DNA of 64,000 bases. Origin: Variovorax paradoxus NBRC 15149. Its GTDB lineage: Bacteria; Pseudomonadota; Gammaproteobacteria; Burkholderiales; Burkholderiaceae_C. Shown piece after piece: positions 27,085-40,511 of the stretch. Positions within the stretch are counted from its first letter, which is position 1. Every line of letters starts with the position of its first letter. Below the pieces are notes generated by a model that worked only from the letters and a program-made list of their open reading frames with translations, did no database searches and had not been told where the DNA came from. The DNA is taken from assembly GCF_001591365.1 (NCBI RefSeq), contig NZ_BCUT01000008.1, positions 62,001-126,000 of the forward strand. The letters run 5' to 3'. A program made the translations under genes and the position numbers.

Positions 27085-28920
27085 TCAGCTCGCCATTTCG
27101 CGGCTGGCGCGCTTGCGCTCGTTTTCCTTGAGGAAACGCTTGCGCAGGCGCACGCTCTTGGGCGTGATCTCGACCAGCTCGTCGTCCTCGATGAATTCCA
27201 CGCCGTATTCCAGCGTGAGTTCGATCGGCGGCGTGATCTTGATCGCGTCTTCCTTGCCCGAGACACGGAAGTTGGTCAGCTGCTTGGTGCGCGTGGCGTT
27301 CACCACCAGGTCGTTGTCGCGGCTGTGGATGCCCACGATCATGCCTTCGTACACCGGATCGTTCGCCTTCACGAACATGCGGCCGCGGTCGTCCAGCTTG
27401 CCCAGGGCGTAGGTGAAGATTTCACCGTCGTCCATGGAAATCAGCACGCCGTTCTTGCGGCTGCCGATCTCGCCCTTGTGCGGCTCGTAGCTGTCGAAGA
27501 TGTTGCTGATGAGGCCCGAGCCGCGCGTCAGGTTCAGGAATTCGTTGGTGAAGCCGATCAGGCCACGCGCCGGAATGCGGTACTCCAGGCGCACGCGGCC
27601 GCGGCCGTCCGGTTCCATGTTGACCAGCTCGCCCTTGCGCTCGCCCAGGGCCTGCATCACGCCGCCCTGGTGCTGCTCTTCGATGTCGGCCGTCACCAGC
27701 TCGATCGGCTCGTGCTTCTCGCCGTTGACGGTGCGGAACACCACGCGCGGCTTGGACACGGCCATTTCATAGCCTTCGCGGCGCATGTTTTCCAACAGGA
27801 TGGTCAGGTGCAGTTCGCCGCGGCCCATCACCTCGAAGATGCCTTCCTCGTCGGTTTCGTTCACGCGCAGCGCCACGTTGTGCTGCAGTTCCTTCTGCAG
27901 GCGGTCCCAGATCTGGCGGCTGGTGACGAACTTGCCTTCGCGGCCGGCCAGCGGGCTGGTGTTGACGCAGAAGTTCATGGTCAGGGTCGGTTCGTCGACC
28001 TTGAGCATGGGCAGCGGCGACGGGTTGGCCGGGTCGGTCACGGTCACGCCGATGCCGATGTCGGCAATGCCGTTGATCAGCACGATCTCGCCCGGGCCGG
28101 CTTCGGTGGCCTGCACGCGGTCCAGGCCCTGGAAGGTCAGCACCTGGTTGACGCGGCCCTTGACGGTCTTGCCGTCCGGACCTTCCATCACCAGCACGTC
28201 CATCATGGGCTTGAGCGTGCCCTGGCTGATGCGGCCCACGCCGATGCGTCCGACGAAGGTCGAGAAGTCGAGCGCCGAGATCTGCAGCTGCAGCGGTGCG
28301 TCCGGATCGCCCTTCTGCGCCGGCACATGCTTCAGGATGGTGTTGAACAGCGCCGACATGTCGGGGCCCCACTGCTCGCCGGGCGCACCCTCTTCGAGCG
28401 ACGACCAGCCGTTGATGCCCGAGGCGTACACCACAGGGAAGTCCAGCTGTTCGTCGGTGGCGCCGAGCTTGTCGAACAGGTCGAAGGCGGCGTTCACCAC
28501 CTTGTCGGGGTTGGCGCCCGGCTTGTCGACCTTGTTCACGACCAGGATCGGCTTCAGGCCCAGGGCCAGCGCCTTCTTGGTCACGAAGCGCGTCTGCGGC
28601 ATCGGGCCTTCCTGCGCGTCGATCAGCAGCACCACGCCGTCGACCATCGACAGCGCGCGCTCCACTTCACCGCCAAAGTCCGCGTGGCCGGGGGTGTCGA
28701 CGATGTTGATGTGCGTGCCTTCCCAGGTCACGGCGCAGTTCTTGGCCAGGATCGTGATGCCACGTTCCTTTTCGATGGCGTTGTTGTCCATCACCGTGTC
28801 GACCACTTTCTCGTGCTCGGCAAAGGTGCCCGACTGCCGCAGCAGCTGGTCGACCATCGTGGTCTTGCCATGGTCGACGTGGGCAATGATGGCGATATTG
28901 CGGATTTGCTTGGTACTCAT
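27085..28920 (-). CDS. typA: Ribosome-associated GTPase TypA/BipA
   Basis: This 611-residue translational GTPase has G1 [21 protein letters not shown] (G3) and NKVD (G4), then the EF-G-like domains III and V and the BipA C-terminal domain. BipA aids 50S assembly and stress or cold growth. Its start overlaps the truB stop as ATGA (28917-28920). It is the distal gene of the rimP-nusA-infB-rbfA-truB cluster. Confidence 0.96.
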   Translation of the reverse strand: MSTKQIRNIAIIAHVDHGKTTMVDQLLRQSGTFAEHEKVVDTVMDNNAIEKERGITILAKNCAVTWEGTHINIVDTPGHADFGGEVERALSMVDGVVLLIDAQEGPMPQTRFVTKKALALGLKPILVVNKVDKPGANPDKVVNAAFDLFDKLGATDEQLDFPVVYASGINGWSSLEEGAPGEQWGPDMSALFNTILKHVPAQKGDPDAPLQLQISALDFSTFVGRIGVGRISQGTLKPMMDVLVMEGPDGKTVKGRVNQVLTFQGLDRVQATEAGPGEIVLINGIADIGIGVTVTDPANPSPLPMLKVDEPTLTMNFCVNTSPLAGREGKFVTSRQIWDRLQKELQHNVALRVNETDEEGIFEVMGRGELHLTILLENMRREGYEMAVSKPRVVFRTVNGEKHEPIELVTADIEEQHQGGVMQALGERKGELVNMEPDGRGRVRLEYRIPARGLIGFTNEFLNLTRGSGLISNIFDSYEPHKGEIGSRKNGVLISMDDGEIFTYALGKLDDRGRMFVKANDPVYEGMIVGIHSRDNDLVVNATRTKQLTNFRVSGKEDAIKITPPIELTLEYGVEFIEDDELVEITPKSVRLRKRFLKENERKRASREMAS

Positions 28921-29873
28921 GGTGTCGCTTCGGTCTGTTGTGCGTTCAAAAGAATTTGCTGGATTTCGATGGGGTTCAGCAAGCGCCCCGGGATCAGTTC
29001 GCCGGCGCTCACATGGGCGGTGCCCAGGAACGCCTGCGGGTCGGTGCCGAACACGGCCACCGCTTCGGCATCGGCCCAGCCGCCACGGCGGCGCAGGCCT
29101 GAAAGAAAACGTGCCGCATCTTCGGCGGCGAGCGTGACGCGGCTGTGGCCCTCGACCAGTGCTTCGGCAGGCAACAGGCGTGCCAGGCGCTCCTCTTCGG
29201 CCATGGCTTCGAGCGCCTCGATCGTGACGCACTCCGTCTCGCCGAAACCGCCCGTGGCCGTGCGGCGCAGCGACGTGAGGTGCGCGCCGCAGCCCAGTGC
29301 CTCGCCGATGTCCTCGCCCAGCGTGCGAATGTAGGTGCCCTTGCTCACGCACGCAACGATGCGGATGCGGGAGCCGTCCAGCTGCGTCAGCGCGAGCTTG
29401 TGAATGATGACGTCGCGCGGCGCGCGCTCGATCTCGATGCCTTCGCGCGCGTACTCGTACAGCGCCTTGCCGTCCTTCTTGAGCGCGCTGTGCATCGGCG
29501 GAACCTGCCGGATCGGGCCGGTGAACTGCACTTCGACGCGGGCCAGGTCTTCCGCGGTGACATGCACCGGGCGCTCGGCAATCACCTCGCCCTCGGCGTC
29601 GCCGGTGGAGGTCTTGATGCCAAGGCGTGCCGTGGCCTCGTAGGTCTTGTCGGCATCGAGGTGCAGCTGGCTGAACTTGGTGGCCGCGCCAAAGCACAGC
29701 GGCAGCACGCCGGTGGCCAGCGGATCGAGCGTGCCGGTGTGGCCCGCTTTTTCGGCGCGCAGCAACCACTTGGCCTTCTGCAAGGCCTGGTTGCTGGAGA
29801 GTCCCAGCGGCTTGTCGAGCAACAACACCCCATGCACAGGGCGCCGCTGCACCCTTGTGCGTGGCGCATTCAT
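28917..29873 (-). CDS. truB: tRNA pseudouridine(55) synthase
   Basis: This 318-residue enzyme makes pseudouridine 55 in the tRNA T loop. Motifs are [15 protein letters not shown] near the N terminus and [11 protein letters not shown] with the catalytic Asp; a C-terminal PUA-like region follows. It starts two bases after the rbfA stop and overlaps typA, so the three genes are coupled. Confidence 0.95.
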   Translation of the reverse strand: MNAPRTRVQRRPVHGVLLLDKPLGLSSNQALQKAKWLLRAEKAGHTGTLDPLATGVLPLCFGAATKFSQLHLDADKTYEATARLGIKTSTGDAEGEVIAERPVHVTAEDLARVEVQFTGPIRQVPPMHSALKKDGKALYEYAREGIEIERAPRDVIIHKLALTQLDGSRIRIVACVSKGTYIRTLGEDIGEALGCGAHLTSLRRTATGGFGETECVTIEALEAMAEEERLARLLPAEALVEGHSRVTLAAEDAARFLSGLRRRGGWADAEAVAVFGTDPQAFLGTAHVSAGELIPGRLLNPIEIQQILLNAQQTEATP

Positions 29874-29875
29874 CG

Positions 29876-30247
29876 CTAGTCGTCTTTCGAACGCGAAGCG
29901 ACGGCCTGCGCGATGAGCGCATTCATGTCGGCCGCACGCTCGGTGGTGCGGTCGAACAGGAAGTGCAGCGTCGGCACGGTGTGGATGTGCAGGCGCTTGA
30001 ACAGGCCGTTGCGCAGGAACCCCGCGGCCTGGTTCAGCGCCTCGGTGGTCTCGGTCACGTCGCCCGTGAGCATGCTGAAGTAGATCTTCGCGTGCGCATA
30101 GTCGGGCGTGACCTCGACCGCCTGGATCGTGACCATGCCCACGCGCGGGTCCTTCAACTCGCGCGCGATCAGCTCCGTCAGATCGCGCTGGATCTGGTCG
30201 GCAACCTTGAACGCGCGGTTGGGGGCGGCGGCTTTTCTCTTGGGCAT
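29876..30247 (-). CDS. rbfA: Ribosome-binding factor A
   Basis: This 123-residue KH-like protein has [24 protein letters not shown]-type family sequence (seen here as [16 protein letters not shown] then KDPRVG), [10 protein letters not shown], and [12 protein letters not shown] near the end. It matures the 16S rRNA 5' end and 30S subunits, with cold-shock importance. It lies 24 bp after infB in the usual order. Confidence 0.96.
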   Translation of the reverse strand: MPKRKAAAPNRAFKVADQIQRDLTELIARELKDPRVGMVTIQAVEVTPDYAHAKIYFSMLTGDVTETTEALNQAAGFLRNGLFKRLHIHTVPTLHFLFDRTTERAADMNALIAQAVASRSKDD

Positions 30248-30271
30248 GGATACGGTCGCATCGAACGCTTG

Positions 30272-33226
<2,955 letters not shown>

Positions 33227-33250
33227 ATTGGTTTCGTGCCTCCATGACCA

Positions 33251-34735
33251 TCACTCTTGGCCGGCGAACCAATGTTCGCGGGCTTTCAAGATGAGGGCTT
33301 TGGCGTCATCGGCGCTGTGGCCGGTGATCTCGGTGAGTTCATCGACCGCGAGGTCGGCGAGGTCGTCGCGGGTGTGCACACCCGCCTCGGCCAGCTTGGG
33401 AATCAGCTCGGGGTCGAGGCCTTCGAGGTCGCGCAGATTCTGCGAGACGGTCTCGACGCCCTCTTCCTTGGCGATTTCCATGGTCAACAGCGCATCCTTG
33501 GCGCGCGAACGAAGCTCGTTGATGGTGTCTTCGTCGAAGGCTTCGATCTCCAGCATTTCGGAGATCGGCACATAGGCGACTTCCTCGAGGCTGTTGAAGC
33601 CCTCGGAGATCAGGATGTCGGCGATTTCCTCGTCGACGTCGAGCTTTTCCATGAACAGCTTGCGGCTGGCGTCGGTTTCGCTCGCCTGCTTCTGGGCCGA
33701 TTCATTGGCGTCCATGATGTTGATCTTCCAGCCGGTCAGATCGGAGGCGAGCCTCACGTTCTGGCCGCCGCGGCCGATCGCGATGGCGAGGTTTTCCTCG
33801 TCGACCACCACGTCCATGGCGTGCTTTTCTTCATCGACCACGATCGACGACACGTTGGCCGGAGCCAGGGCGCCGATCACAAACTGGGCCGGGTCTTCGC
33901 TCCACAGCACGATGTCCACGCGCTCGCCGGCGAGCTCGTTGGTCACGGCATTGACGCGGGTGCCGCGCACGCCGACGCAGGTGCCGATGGGATCGACACG
34001 CTTGTCGTGCGAGAGCACGGCGATCTTGGCGCGCGAACCGGGGTCGCGGGCGCAGCTCTTGATTTCGAGCAGGCCCTGTTCGATCTCGGGCACTTCCTGG
34101 CGGAACAGCTCGATCATGAACTCGGGCGCCGAGCGCGACAGGATGATCGGCGCGCCGCGCAGCGTCAGGTCGACCTCCATGATCATGGCCCGCACGCGGT
34201 CGCCGTTGCGCAGGTTTTCCTTGGCGATCATCTCGCTGCGGCGCAGGCGCCCTTCGACGCGGCCGGCCTCCACGATGATGTCGCCCTTGTCCAGGCGCTT
34301 GACGGTACCCACGAAGATCTTGTCGCCGCGCGACATGAAGTCGTTGAGCAGCATCTCGCGCTCGGCGTCGCGGATCTTCTGCAGGATGACCTGCTTGGCC
34401 GCCATGGCGCCGATGCGGCCGATCGGCACCGAGTCCACCGCTTCCTCGATGTACTCGCCGACCTCGATGTCGGGCATTTCTTCCTTGGCTTCGAACAGGA
34501 GGATTTCCTGGTCGGGCAGCTGCAGGCCGGCTTCGTCGGGGACGACGTGCCAGCGGCGGAAGGTTTCGTAGTCGCCGCTGTCGCGGTCGACCGAGACGCG
34601 GATGTCCACGTCGCCCTGGTGGAGCTTCTTGGTGGCTTGCGCCAGCGCGGATTCGACCGCGCCGAAAACCACGTCGCGCTCGACGTTCTTCTCGCGCGAG
34701 ATCGCATCCACCAACATCAACATTTCGCGATTCAT
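33251..34735 (-). CDS. nusA: Transcription termination/antitermination protein NusA
   Basis: This 494-residue protein starts [19 protein letters not shown]. It has the N-terminal RNA polymerase-binding domain, the S1 domain ([16 protein letters not shown]), two KH domains ([17 protein letters not shown] and [12 protein letters not shown]) and C-terminal acidic repeats. It controls pausing, termination and antitermination. It follows rimP by 17 bp, the conserved order, and NusA is known in other bacteria to feed back on its own operon leader. Confidence 0.97.
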   Translation of the reverse strand: MNREMLMLVDAISREKNVERDVVFGAVESALAQATKKLHQGDVDIRVSVDRDSGDYETFRRWHVVPDEAGLQLPDQEILLFEAKEEMPDIEVGEYIEEAVDSVPIGRIGAMAAKQVILQKIRDAEREMLLNDFMSRGDKIFVGTVKRLDKGDIIVEAGRVEGRLRRSEMIAKENLRNGDRVRAMIMEVDLTLRGAPIILSRSAPEFMIELFRQEVPEIEQGLLEIKSCARDPGSRAKIAVLSHDKRVDPIGTCVGVRGTRVNAVTNELAGERVDIVLWSEDPAQFVIGALAPANVSSIVVDEEKHAMDVVVDEENLAIAIGRGGQNVRLASDLTGWKINIMDANESAQKQASETDASRKLFMEKLDVDEEIADILISEGFNSLEEVAYVPISEMLEIEAFDEDTINELRSRAKDALLTMEIAKEEGVETVSQNLRDLEGLDPELIPKLAEAGVHTRDDLADLAVDELTEITGHSADDAKALILKAREHWFAGQE

Positions 34736-34752
34736 GCCACCCACTCCTCTAG

Positions 34753-35391
34753 TCAGTCCGGAACGTTGGTTCCGTCGTCAATATCCGAAAAACCCGGTTG
34801 GGTTTTGGCCTTGCGGCCCTTGAAATCCACAATTGGCGCGAGCCGCGCATCGCGCAGCTCATCCAGCACGAAACCCAGCGCATGCAACTTTGCAGGCGCC
34901 CGCTTCTTGCTGACTTTTTGACCCGGTTTGGGCTCCGGCGCATCGCTCCAGACGATTTGCCAGCCCGGGGCCCCGTCGGCCCCCGCCACGCGCTCCAGCG
35001 TGCCGCGAAACTTCTTGCGGGCGGCAGACACCTGCCCCGCCGCCGCGGCACCCATGGGCGCCTTGAGCGTGATGTCGATCACCTCGCCCACGAAACGCTC
35101 GAAATCCTGCTCATTGCGAAGCGGACGGTCAATACCCGGCGAGGAAACCTCGAGCCGCTTGTAATCGACACCGTCGACCTCGAGCGCAAACTGCAACTGG
35201 CGCGTGACCTTCTCGCAATCCTCGACCGTCACGAAGGGTTCGGGAATGCCTGCAGCCACAGCTTCCGATGTGGGGGCAGTCCAGGGCAAATCAATTGTCA
35301 CGCGCAGCAATCCCCCGGCCGAGCGTTCGATCTCGACCAGGTCGTAGCCGAGACCGGCAACGGTTTGTTCCACTGTCTGCTGCAATGCCAC
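34753..35391 (-). CDS. rimP: Ribosome maturation factor RimP
   Basis: This 212-residue protein starts [22 protein letters not shown]. The [21 protein letters not shown] signature is characteristic of RimP. The C-terminal tail (about residues 160-212) is longer than in E. coli. RimP acts in 30S assembly. It is first in the nusA-infB operon, with a 130-bp leader holding two hairpins. Confidence 0.95.
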   Translation of the reverse strand: MALQQTVEQTVAGLGYDLVEIERSAGGLLRVTIDLPWTAPTSEAVAAGIPEPFVTVEDCEKVTRQLQFALEVDGVDYKRLEVSSPGIDRPLRNEQDFERFVGEVIDITLKAPMGAAAAGQVSAARKKFRGTLERVAGADGAPGWQIVWSDAPEPKPGQKVSKKRAPAKLHALGFVLDELRDARLAPIVDFKGRKAKTQPGFSDIDDGTNVPD

Positions 35392-35420
35392 GTGTTTGAA
35401 TTTGCCTTGTAAAAATGCTT

Positions 35421-35455
35421 ATGCGTGCCACCCGCCCGCCACGGGTGTCACGCAT
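35421..35455 (-). terminator. Terminator-like hairpin in the rimP-nusA-infB leader
   Basis: ATGCGTG-x-CACCCG pairs with CGGGTG-x-CACGCAT (one mismatch) around a 7-base loop. On the minus strand it is followed within about 7 bases by TTTTT, about 30 bp before the rimP start. It could act as an attenuator for the operon. Confidence 0.45.
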
Positions 35456-35471
35456 CGAAATTGCATAGACC

Positions 35472-35503
35472 AAAAAAAACGGGCGGTTGGTACCCGCCCG
35501 TTT
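35472..35503 (-). terminator. Rho-independent terminator after the MFS gene
   Basis: On the minus strand AAACGGGCGG pairs with CCGCCCGTTT around a 7-base loop and runs into eight Ts. It would end the yej-MFS transcript. A TATAAT sequence (35519-35524, minus strand) lies just before it, with no good -35 box, so a short leader transcript for rimP starting there is possible. Confidence 0.75.
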
Positions 35504-35560
35504 GGTCGTGAGCCTCGAATTATATGCTATTCCCGTGATAAATGAAGTGGCTTGGGTTGC

Positions 35561-36760
35561 TCAAAGCGCCACTTTGCGCCGGGATTTTGACCAGACGACG
35601 GCAAACAGCACCGAACCGAGCGCCAATGCAGCGGCCGCCACCAGCAGCGGGAGCTCGAAAGACCCGGTCCGCTGGGCCAGCGGCGCCGCAAACAGCGGGC
35701 CGATGATCTGCCCGACCCCATAGGAAGCGGTCGCATAGCCGATCAGCCCGGCCGCGGCATTGCCGCGCAGCCGGCGCGCATCCCGCATCGCAAAAAGGGT
35801 GATGGCCGTGAAAGGCATGCCCAGCAGCAGGCTGCCGAGCGCAAAGCCGGTGATGGTGGGCCAGGCCACCGACAGCACCACGCCCAGCGCCTGCAGCGCA
35901 TAGGCCGCGGCCAGCAGCAACCGGTTGTCCCAGTGCACGGGCGCGCGGGCGCCGATCAGCGCGCCGGGGATGATCGCCAGCCCGAACAGCGGCCAGAAGA
36001 AGTCGGGCCATGGCGAGCCCGGCAGTGCCTGGCGCGCAATCACCGGCAGGAAGGTGGCGGTGATGATGTAGCCGAAGCCGGCCAGCCCATAGAGCGCGAC
36101 CAGCCAGACGGCGTCGCTGCGCGCGGAAGGCGACGCGGCCGCACCGGCCTGGGCGGAAGGCGCGCCCGCGGAGCCTTGCCCCGAGGGCAGTTCGCCATCG
36201 TCGAACACGCGCCAGATCAGCGCCACCAGCACCACCGCCAGCAGGCCCAGGCCGATCCATCCCGCCTCGGAACCCCAGCGCCCCAGGGCGCCGCCGAGCA
36301 GGCCGGTCATCGCGATGCCGATGCCGGGGCCGGTGTAGATCACGCCGGCCAGCGCCGGGGAATGGGTCTCGGCGAGCCGCCGCAGGCCCCAGCCGGACGC
36401 AAAGACGAAGACCCAGGCGCTCATCACGCCGGCCGCGGTGCGCAGGATGCCCCAGCTCGTGAAGCTGTGGAGCACCCCCATGCCCACCAGCAGCGCGGCC
36501 GTGGCCACCAGGCCGCCGCGCACCATGGTCTTGGCCTGGATGCCGATGGCCGCGCAACTGACCGCGCCCAGAAAGTAACCAAGGTAATTGAGCGAAGCCA
36601 GCACGCCGCCCGCCTCGAGCTGGAGCTTTCCCTCGTGCAACATGATCGGCAGCATGGGCGTGAAGGCAAAGCGCCCCAGGCCCATGGCAACGGCCAAGGT
36701 CACCATGCACGCCAGTGCCGCGCGCCAGGCACCGCGCCTGTCCCGTCCGATATCCGACAT
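35561..36760 (-). CDS. YbfB/YjiJ-family MFS transporter
   Basis: This 399-residue, 12-helix major-facilitator protein starts MSDIGRDRRGAWRAAL. The first-helix motif MGLGRFAFTPMLPIML is diagnostic of the YbfB/YjiJ group, and GSEAGWIGLGLLAV lies mid-protein. Substrates of this group are unknown. It follows yejF by 19 bp and may be cotranscribed with the peptide importer, perhaps exporting a related compound. A strong terminator follows. Confidence 0.87.
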   Translation of the reverse strand: MSDIGRDRRGAWRAALACMVTLAVAMGLGRFAFTPMLPIMLHEGKLQLEAGGVLASLNYLGYFLGAVSCAAIGIQAKTMVRGGLVATAALLVGMGVLHSFTSWGILRTAAGVMSAWVFVFASGWGLRRLAETHSPALAGVIYTGPGIGIAMTGLLGGALGRWGSEAGWIGLGLLAVVLVALIWRVFDDGELPSGQGSAGAPSAQAGAAASPSARSDAVWLVALYGLAGFGYIITATFLPVIARQALPGSPWPDFFWPLFGLAIIPGALIGARAPVHWDNRLLLAAAYALQALGVVLSVAWPTITGFALGSLLLGMPFTAITLFAMRDARRLRGNAAAGLIGYATASYGVGQIIGPLFAAPLAQRTGSFELPLLVAAAALALGSVLFAVVWSKSRRKVAL

Positions 36761-36779
36761 TTCTTGCAATTCCGTTGTT

Positions 36780-38414
36780 CTATTCCAGCAGCGCGGCGGC
36801 CACCAGTTTCTTGGTGTAGGGGTGCTCGGGCGCGTCGAGCACGCGCTCCACTGCGCCGGCTTCGAGGATGGCACCGTCCTTCATCACGATGACGTGGTGC
36901 GCCATGGCGCGGATCACCTCCACGTCGTGCGTGATCAGCAGGTAGCTCAGGCCGCGCTCCCGCTGCAGGCGCTGCAGCAGGCCCAGCACCTGCTTCTGGA
37001 TCGTCACGTCGAGCGCGCTGGTGGGCTCGTCGAGCACCAGCAGCTGCGGGTCGACGATGAGCGCGCGCGCAATCGCGAGCCGCTGGCGCTGCCCTCCGGA
37101 GAACTCGTGGGGATAACGGTCGAGCAGCGAGGGAAACTGCGCCTCGCCCAGGCCCACGTCGGCCAGCGCCGCCAGCGCCCGCGCGCGGCGCTGCGCCGTG
37201 TCGAGCTCAGGCGCGTGCACGCGCAACCCCTCGCCCACGATCTGCTCGACCGTCATGCGCGGCGAGAGCGAGGAGAACGGGTCCTGGAAAACCACCTGCA
37301 TGACTCGCCTCAAGGCCAGGTCGGAGCTTCGGTCCACCGCCCAGCCCTTGCCATCCACCTTGAGCGCACCCTGGTGCTTCAGCAGCCCGAGGGCGGCCAG
37401 CGCCAGCGTGGACTTGCCCGATCCGGACTCGCCGACCACGCCCAGCGTTTCGCCCGGTGCGATGCGGAAATCCGCGTTCTGCACCGCAATGAATTCGCCC
37501 TTGCGGAACCAGCCGGCAAAACCGGGCCGCGGCACCGGGTAGCTCACACGCAGGCCGGTGGCCTCGAGCACCGGCCGCGCGCCGGCACCCGCGGGCACGG
37601 CGATGACATCGCGCTGCGGATGGCTGTCGATCAGCTTGCGGGTGTAGGCGTGCTGCGGCGCCTCGAACACGGCCGCCACGGCGCCCTGCTCCACCACGTG
37701 GCCGTCTTCCATCACGGCAATCCGGTCGGCGAAGCGGCGCACCAGGTTGAGGTCGTGCGTGATGAGCAGCACGGCCATGCCATGCTTGCGCTGCAGATCG
37801 GCCAGCAGCTCGAGGATCTGCGCGCGCACCGTGACGTCGAGCGCGGTGGTCGGCTCGTCGGCCAACAGCAGGCGCGGCTTGCAGGCGAGCGCCATGGCGA
37901 TCATCGCGCGCTGGCGCTGGCCGCCCGAGAGCTGGTGCGGAAACGCCCTCGCCCGCCGCGCCGGCTCCGGAATGCCGGTGTCGGCCAGCAGCTGCACGGC
38001 GGCCGCCTGGGCCGCGCGCGCCGACAGGCCCTCGTGCAGTTCGAGCACCTCGGCGATCTGGTCGCCCACGGTGTAGAGCGCGTTGAGGGCGGTCATCGGC
38101 TCCTGGAAGATCATCGCGATCTCCTTGCCGCGGATGCCGCGCAGCTCACGCTCCGGAATCGAGAGCAGGTCGCGCCCGCTTGGCGCATCTGCGGAGCCGA
38201 ACAAGGTCGCGGTGCCGGCCACGTCGGCGTTCTGCGCCAGGCGCAGCAGCGACAGCGCCGTCACGGTCTTGCCCGAACCCGATTCGCCGACCAGCGCGAG
38301 CTTCTCGCCCGCGGCAATGCGGAAGTCGATGCCGTGCACCACCTCCTTGCCGCCGAAGGCCACGCGCAGCTCTTTCACGTCCAGCAGCGGCTGGAGATGC
38401 TTGATTTGGCTCAC
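36780..38414 (-). CDS. yejF: Microcin C/oligopeptide ABC transporter ATP-binding protein (YejF-like)
   Basis: This 544-residue protein holds two fused ABC ATPases. The first has [25 protein letters not shown] and [11 protein letters not shown]; the second has [24 protein letters not shown] and [11 protein letters not shown]. Dpp/Opp-type C-terminal extensions are present in both halves. The GTG start at 38414 overlaps the permease stop (GTGA). Fused dual ATPases are typical of YejF. It powers uptake of peptides bound by the YejA-like receptor. Confidence 0.92.
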   Translation of the reverse strand: MSQIKHLQPLLDVKELRVAFGGKEVVHGIDFRIAAGEKLALVGESGSGKTVTALSLLRLAQNADVAGTATLFGSADAPSGRDLLSIPERELRGIRGKEIAMIFQEPMTALNALYTVGDQIAEVLELHEGLSARAAQAAAVQLLADTGIPEPARRARAFPHQLSGGQRQRAMIAMALACKPRLLLADEPTTALDVTVRAQILELLADLQRKHGMAVLLITHDLNLVRRFADRIAVMEDGHVVEQGAVAAVFEAPQHAYTRKLIDSHPQRDVIAVPAGAGARPVLEATGLRVSYPVPRPGFAGWFRKGEFIAVQNADFRIAPGETLGVVGESGSGKSTLALAALGLLKHQGALKVDGKGWAVDRSSDLALRRVMQVVFQDPFSSLSPRMTVEQIVGEGLRVHAPELDTAQRRARALAALADVGLGEAQFPSLLDRYPHEFSGGQRQRLAIARALIVDPQLLVLDEPTSALDVTIQKQVLGLLQRLQRERGLSYLLITHDVEVIRAMAHHVIVMKDGAILEAGAVERVLDAPEHPYTKKLVAAALLE

Positions 38415-39457
38415 TTGTCGGCCTTCCGCGGATCGAGGGCATCGCGCAGCGCGTCGCCCATGAAGGTGAGCAGCATCAGCGTCACGACCAGCACGCCGAA
38501 AGTCGACAGCGAGATCCACCAGGCGTCGATGTTGGCCTTGCCCTGGCTCAGCAGTTCGCCGAGCGAGGGCGTGCCCGGCGGCACGCCCAGGCCCAGGAAA
38601 TCGAGCGAAGTGAGCGCCAGGATGGCCGCGCTCATGCGAAACGGCAGAAAGGTGACGACCGGCACCATGCTGTTGGGCAGGATGTGGCGCCACATGATCT
38701 GCAGGTTGCCCACGCCCAGCGCCCGAGCGGCGCGCACGTAGTCCATCTGGCGGTTGCGCAGGAACTCGGCGCGCACGTAGTCGGCCAGGCCCATCCAGCC
38801 GAACAGGCTCAGCAGGATCAGCAGCAGCGCCACGCTGGGCGCGAAGATGGCGCTGAAGATGATCAGCAGGTAGAGCTCGGGCATCGAGGCCCAGATCTCG
38901 ATGAAGCGCTGGAACGCGAGGTCGATCTTGCCCGCGAAGTAGCCCTGCACCGCCCCCGCCGCCACGCCCAGCACCGTGCCGATGACGGTCAGCGCCAGGC
39001 CGAACAGCACGCTCACGCGAAAGCCGTAGATCAGCTGCGCGAGCAGGTCGCGGCCGCGGTCGTCGGTGCCGAAGAAGTTCTCGCCCGAAGGCGCCGCGGG
39101 ATTGGGCTGGGAAGCAAAGTAGTTCAGCGTGCGCGGACCGTAGCGGTTGGGTGCATAGAGCGCCCAGTTGGCGCCCTCGGTGATGCGCTTCTGGATGAAG
39201 GGATCGAGGTAGTCGGCGGGCGTTTCGAAGTCTCCGCCGAAGGTTTTCTCGGAATAGTCGCGCAGCACCGGGAAGTAGGTCTGCCCGGCGTAGCGCACGA
39301 CCAGCGGCTTCTCGGTGGACAGCAGCTCGGCGAACAGGCTCAGCACCACCAGCGTCGAGAAGATGACCAGGCTCCAGAACCCCAGCGGATTGCGGCGGAA
39401 GCGGCGCCAGGCGCGGCGGCCCGGGCTCGCGGAAACGACAACGGCGGCGCTAGTCAA
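38411..39457 (-). CDS. yejE: Peptide ABC transporter permease (YejE-like)
   Basis: This 348-residue binding-protein-dependent permease has an N-terminal helix, then a large periplasmic segment (about 45-130, with [22 protein letters not shown] at its end). Five helices follow, with the EAA-like loop [23 protein letters not shown]. It pairs with the YejB permease. The stop overlaps the yejF start. Confidence 0.92.
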   Translation of the reverse strand: MTSAAVVVSASPGRRAWRRFRRNPLGFWSLVIFSTLVVLSLFAELLSTEKPLVVRYAGQTYFPVLRDYSEKTFGGDFETPADYLDPFIQKRITEGANWALYAPNRYGPRTLNYFASQPNPAAPSGENFFGTDDRGRDLLAQLIYGFRVSVLFGLALTVIGTVLGVAAGAVQGYFAGKIDLAFQRFIEIWASMPELYLLIIFSAIFAPSVALLLILLSLFGWMGLADYVRAEFLRNRQMDYVRAARALGVGNLQIMWRHILPNSMVPVVTFLPFRMSAAILALTSLDFLGLGVPPGTPSLGELLSQGKANIDAWWISLSTFGVLVVTLMLLTFMGDALRDALDPRKADK

Positions 39458-40484
39458 ACTTGACCCTCGGATCGACCCAGACGTAGCAGAGGTCGGAAAT
39501 CAGCTTGGTGACCAGGCCGATCAGCGTGAACAGGTAGAGCGTGCCCAGCACCACGGGATAGTCGCGGCGGATCACGCTCTCGTAGCTCAGCAGGCCCAGG
39601 CCGTCGAGTGTGAACAGCGTCTCGATCAGCAGCGAGCCGGTGAAGAACGCGCCGATGAAGGCCGACGGAAAGCCGGTGATGATCGGGATCAGCGCGTTGC
39701 GGAACACATGCTTCCAGAGCACCTGCCGCTGCGACAGTCCCTTGGCGCGCGCGGTCAGCACGTACTGCTTGCGGATCTCCTCGAGGAAGGAATTCTTGGT
39801 GAGCATGGCGGTGACCGCAAAGCTGCCGAGCACCATCGACGTGACCGGCAGCGCGATGTGCCACAGGTAGTCGACGATGCGCGCGCCCCAGTTCATGCTC
39901 TCCCAGTTGGGTGACGTGAGGCCGCGCAGCGGAAACCACTGCAGCTGCCCGCCGAAGATCACCAGCAGCGCCACCCCCAGCACGAAGCCCGGAATGGCGT
40001 AGCCGACCAGCACGATCAGCGTGGTGACGAAGTCGAAGCGCGTGCCGGCCCTCACGGCCTTGGCCACGCCCAGCGGCACTGCGATCAGGTAGCTGATGAA
40101 GAAGGTCCAGAGGCCGAGGCTGATCGACACCGGCATCTTCTCCTTGATGAGCTGCCAGACGTCCTTGCGCTGGTAGAAGCTGGTGCCCAGGTCGAAGCGT
40201 GCGAACGACTTCAGCATGGTCCACAGGCGCTCGTGGGCGGGCTTGTCGAAGCCGTAGAGCTTGCGGATGTCCTCGACGCGCTGCGGGTCGAGGCCCTGGC
40301 GGCCGCGGTAGCCGGCGCCGCTGGCCGCGGCCCGCTCGCCACCCGAATCGCGCCCCTGCAACTGCGCCACCATCTGCTCGACCGGGCCGCCCGGCACGAA
40401 CTGGATCACGCCGAAGGTGATGACGAGCACGCCCAGCAGCGTGGGGATCATCAGCAGCAGGCGCTTGAGGATGTAGCTGGTCAT
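39450..40484 (-). CDS. yejB: Peptide ABC transporter permease (YejB-like)
   Basis: This 344-residue permease starts MTSYILKRLLLMIPTLLGVLVITF, the DppB-type first helix. It has a long periplasmic loop (VPGGPVEQM onward) and the EAA loop YVLTARAKGLSQRQVLWKHVFRN. The end overlaps the yejE start by 8 bp. It lies 27 bp after the receptor gene. Confidence 0.92.
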   Translation of the reverse strand: MTSYILKRLLLMIPTLLGVLVITFGVIQFVPGGPVEQMVAQLQGRDSGGERAAASGAGYRGRQGLDPQRVEDIRKLYGFDKPAHERLWTMLKSFARFDLGTSFYQRKDVWQLIKEKMPVSISLGLWTFFISYLIAVPLGVAKAVRAGTRFDFVTTLIVLVGYAIPGFVLGVALLVIFGGQLQWFPLRGLTSPNWESMNWGARIVDYLWHIALPVTSMVLGSFAVTAMLTKNSFLEEIRKQYVLTARAKGLSQRQVLWKHVFRNALIPIITGFPSAFIGAFFTGSLLIETLFTLDGLGLLSYESVIRRDYPVVLGTLYLFTLIGLVTKLISDLCYVWVDPRVKFD

Positions 40485-40511
40485 TCGGTGTTCATGTCCG
40501 GTGCGGCCGCG

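Noticed and set aside
26104-29334. Long open frame (1076 codons) on the plus strand opposite the DMT, typA and truB genes
   Set aside because: Same antisense artefact; no domain is recognisable and three well-supported genes lie on the other strand.
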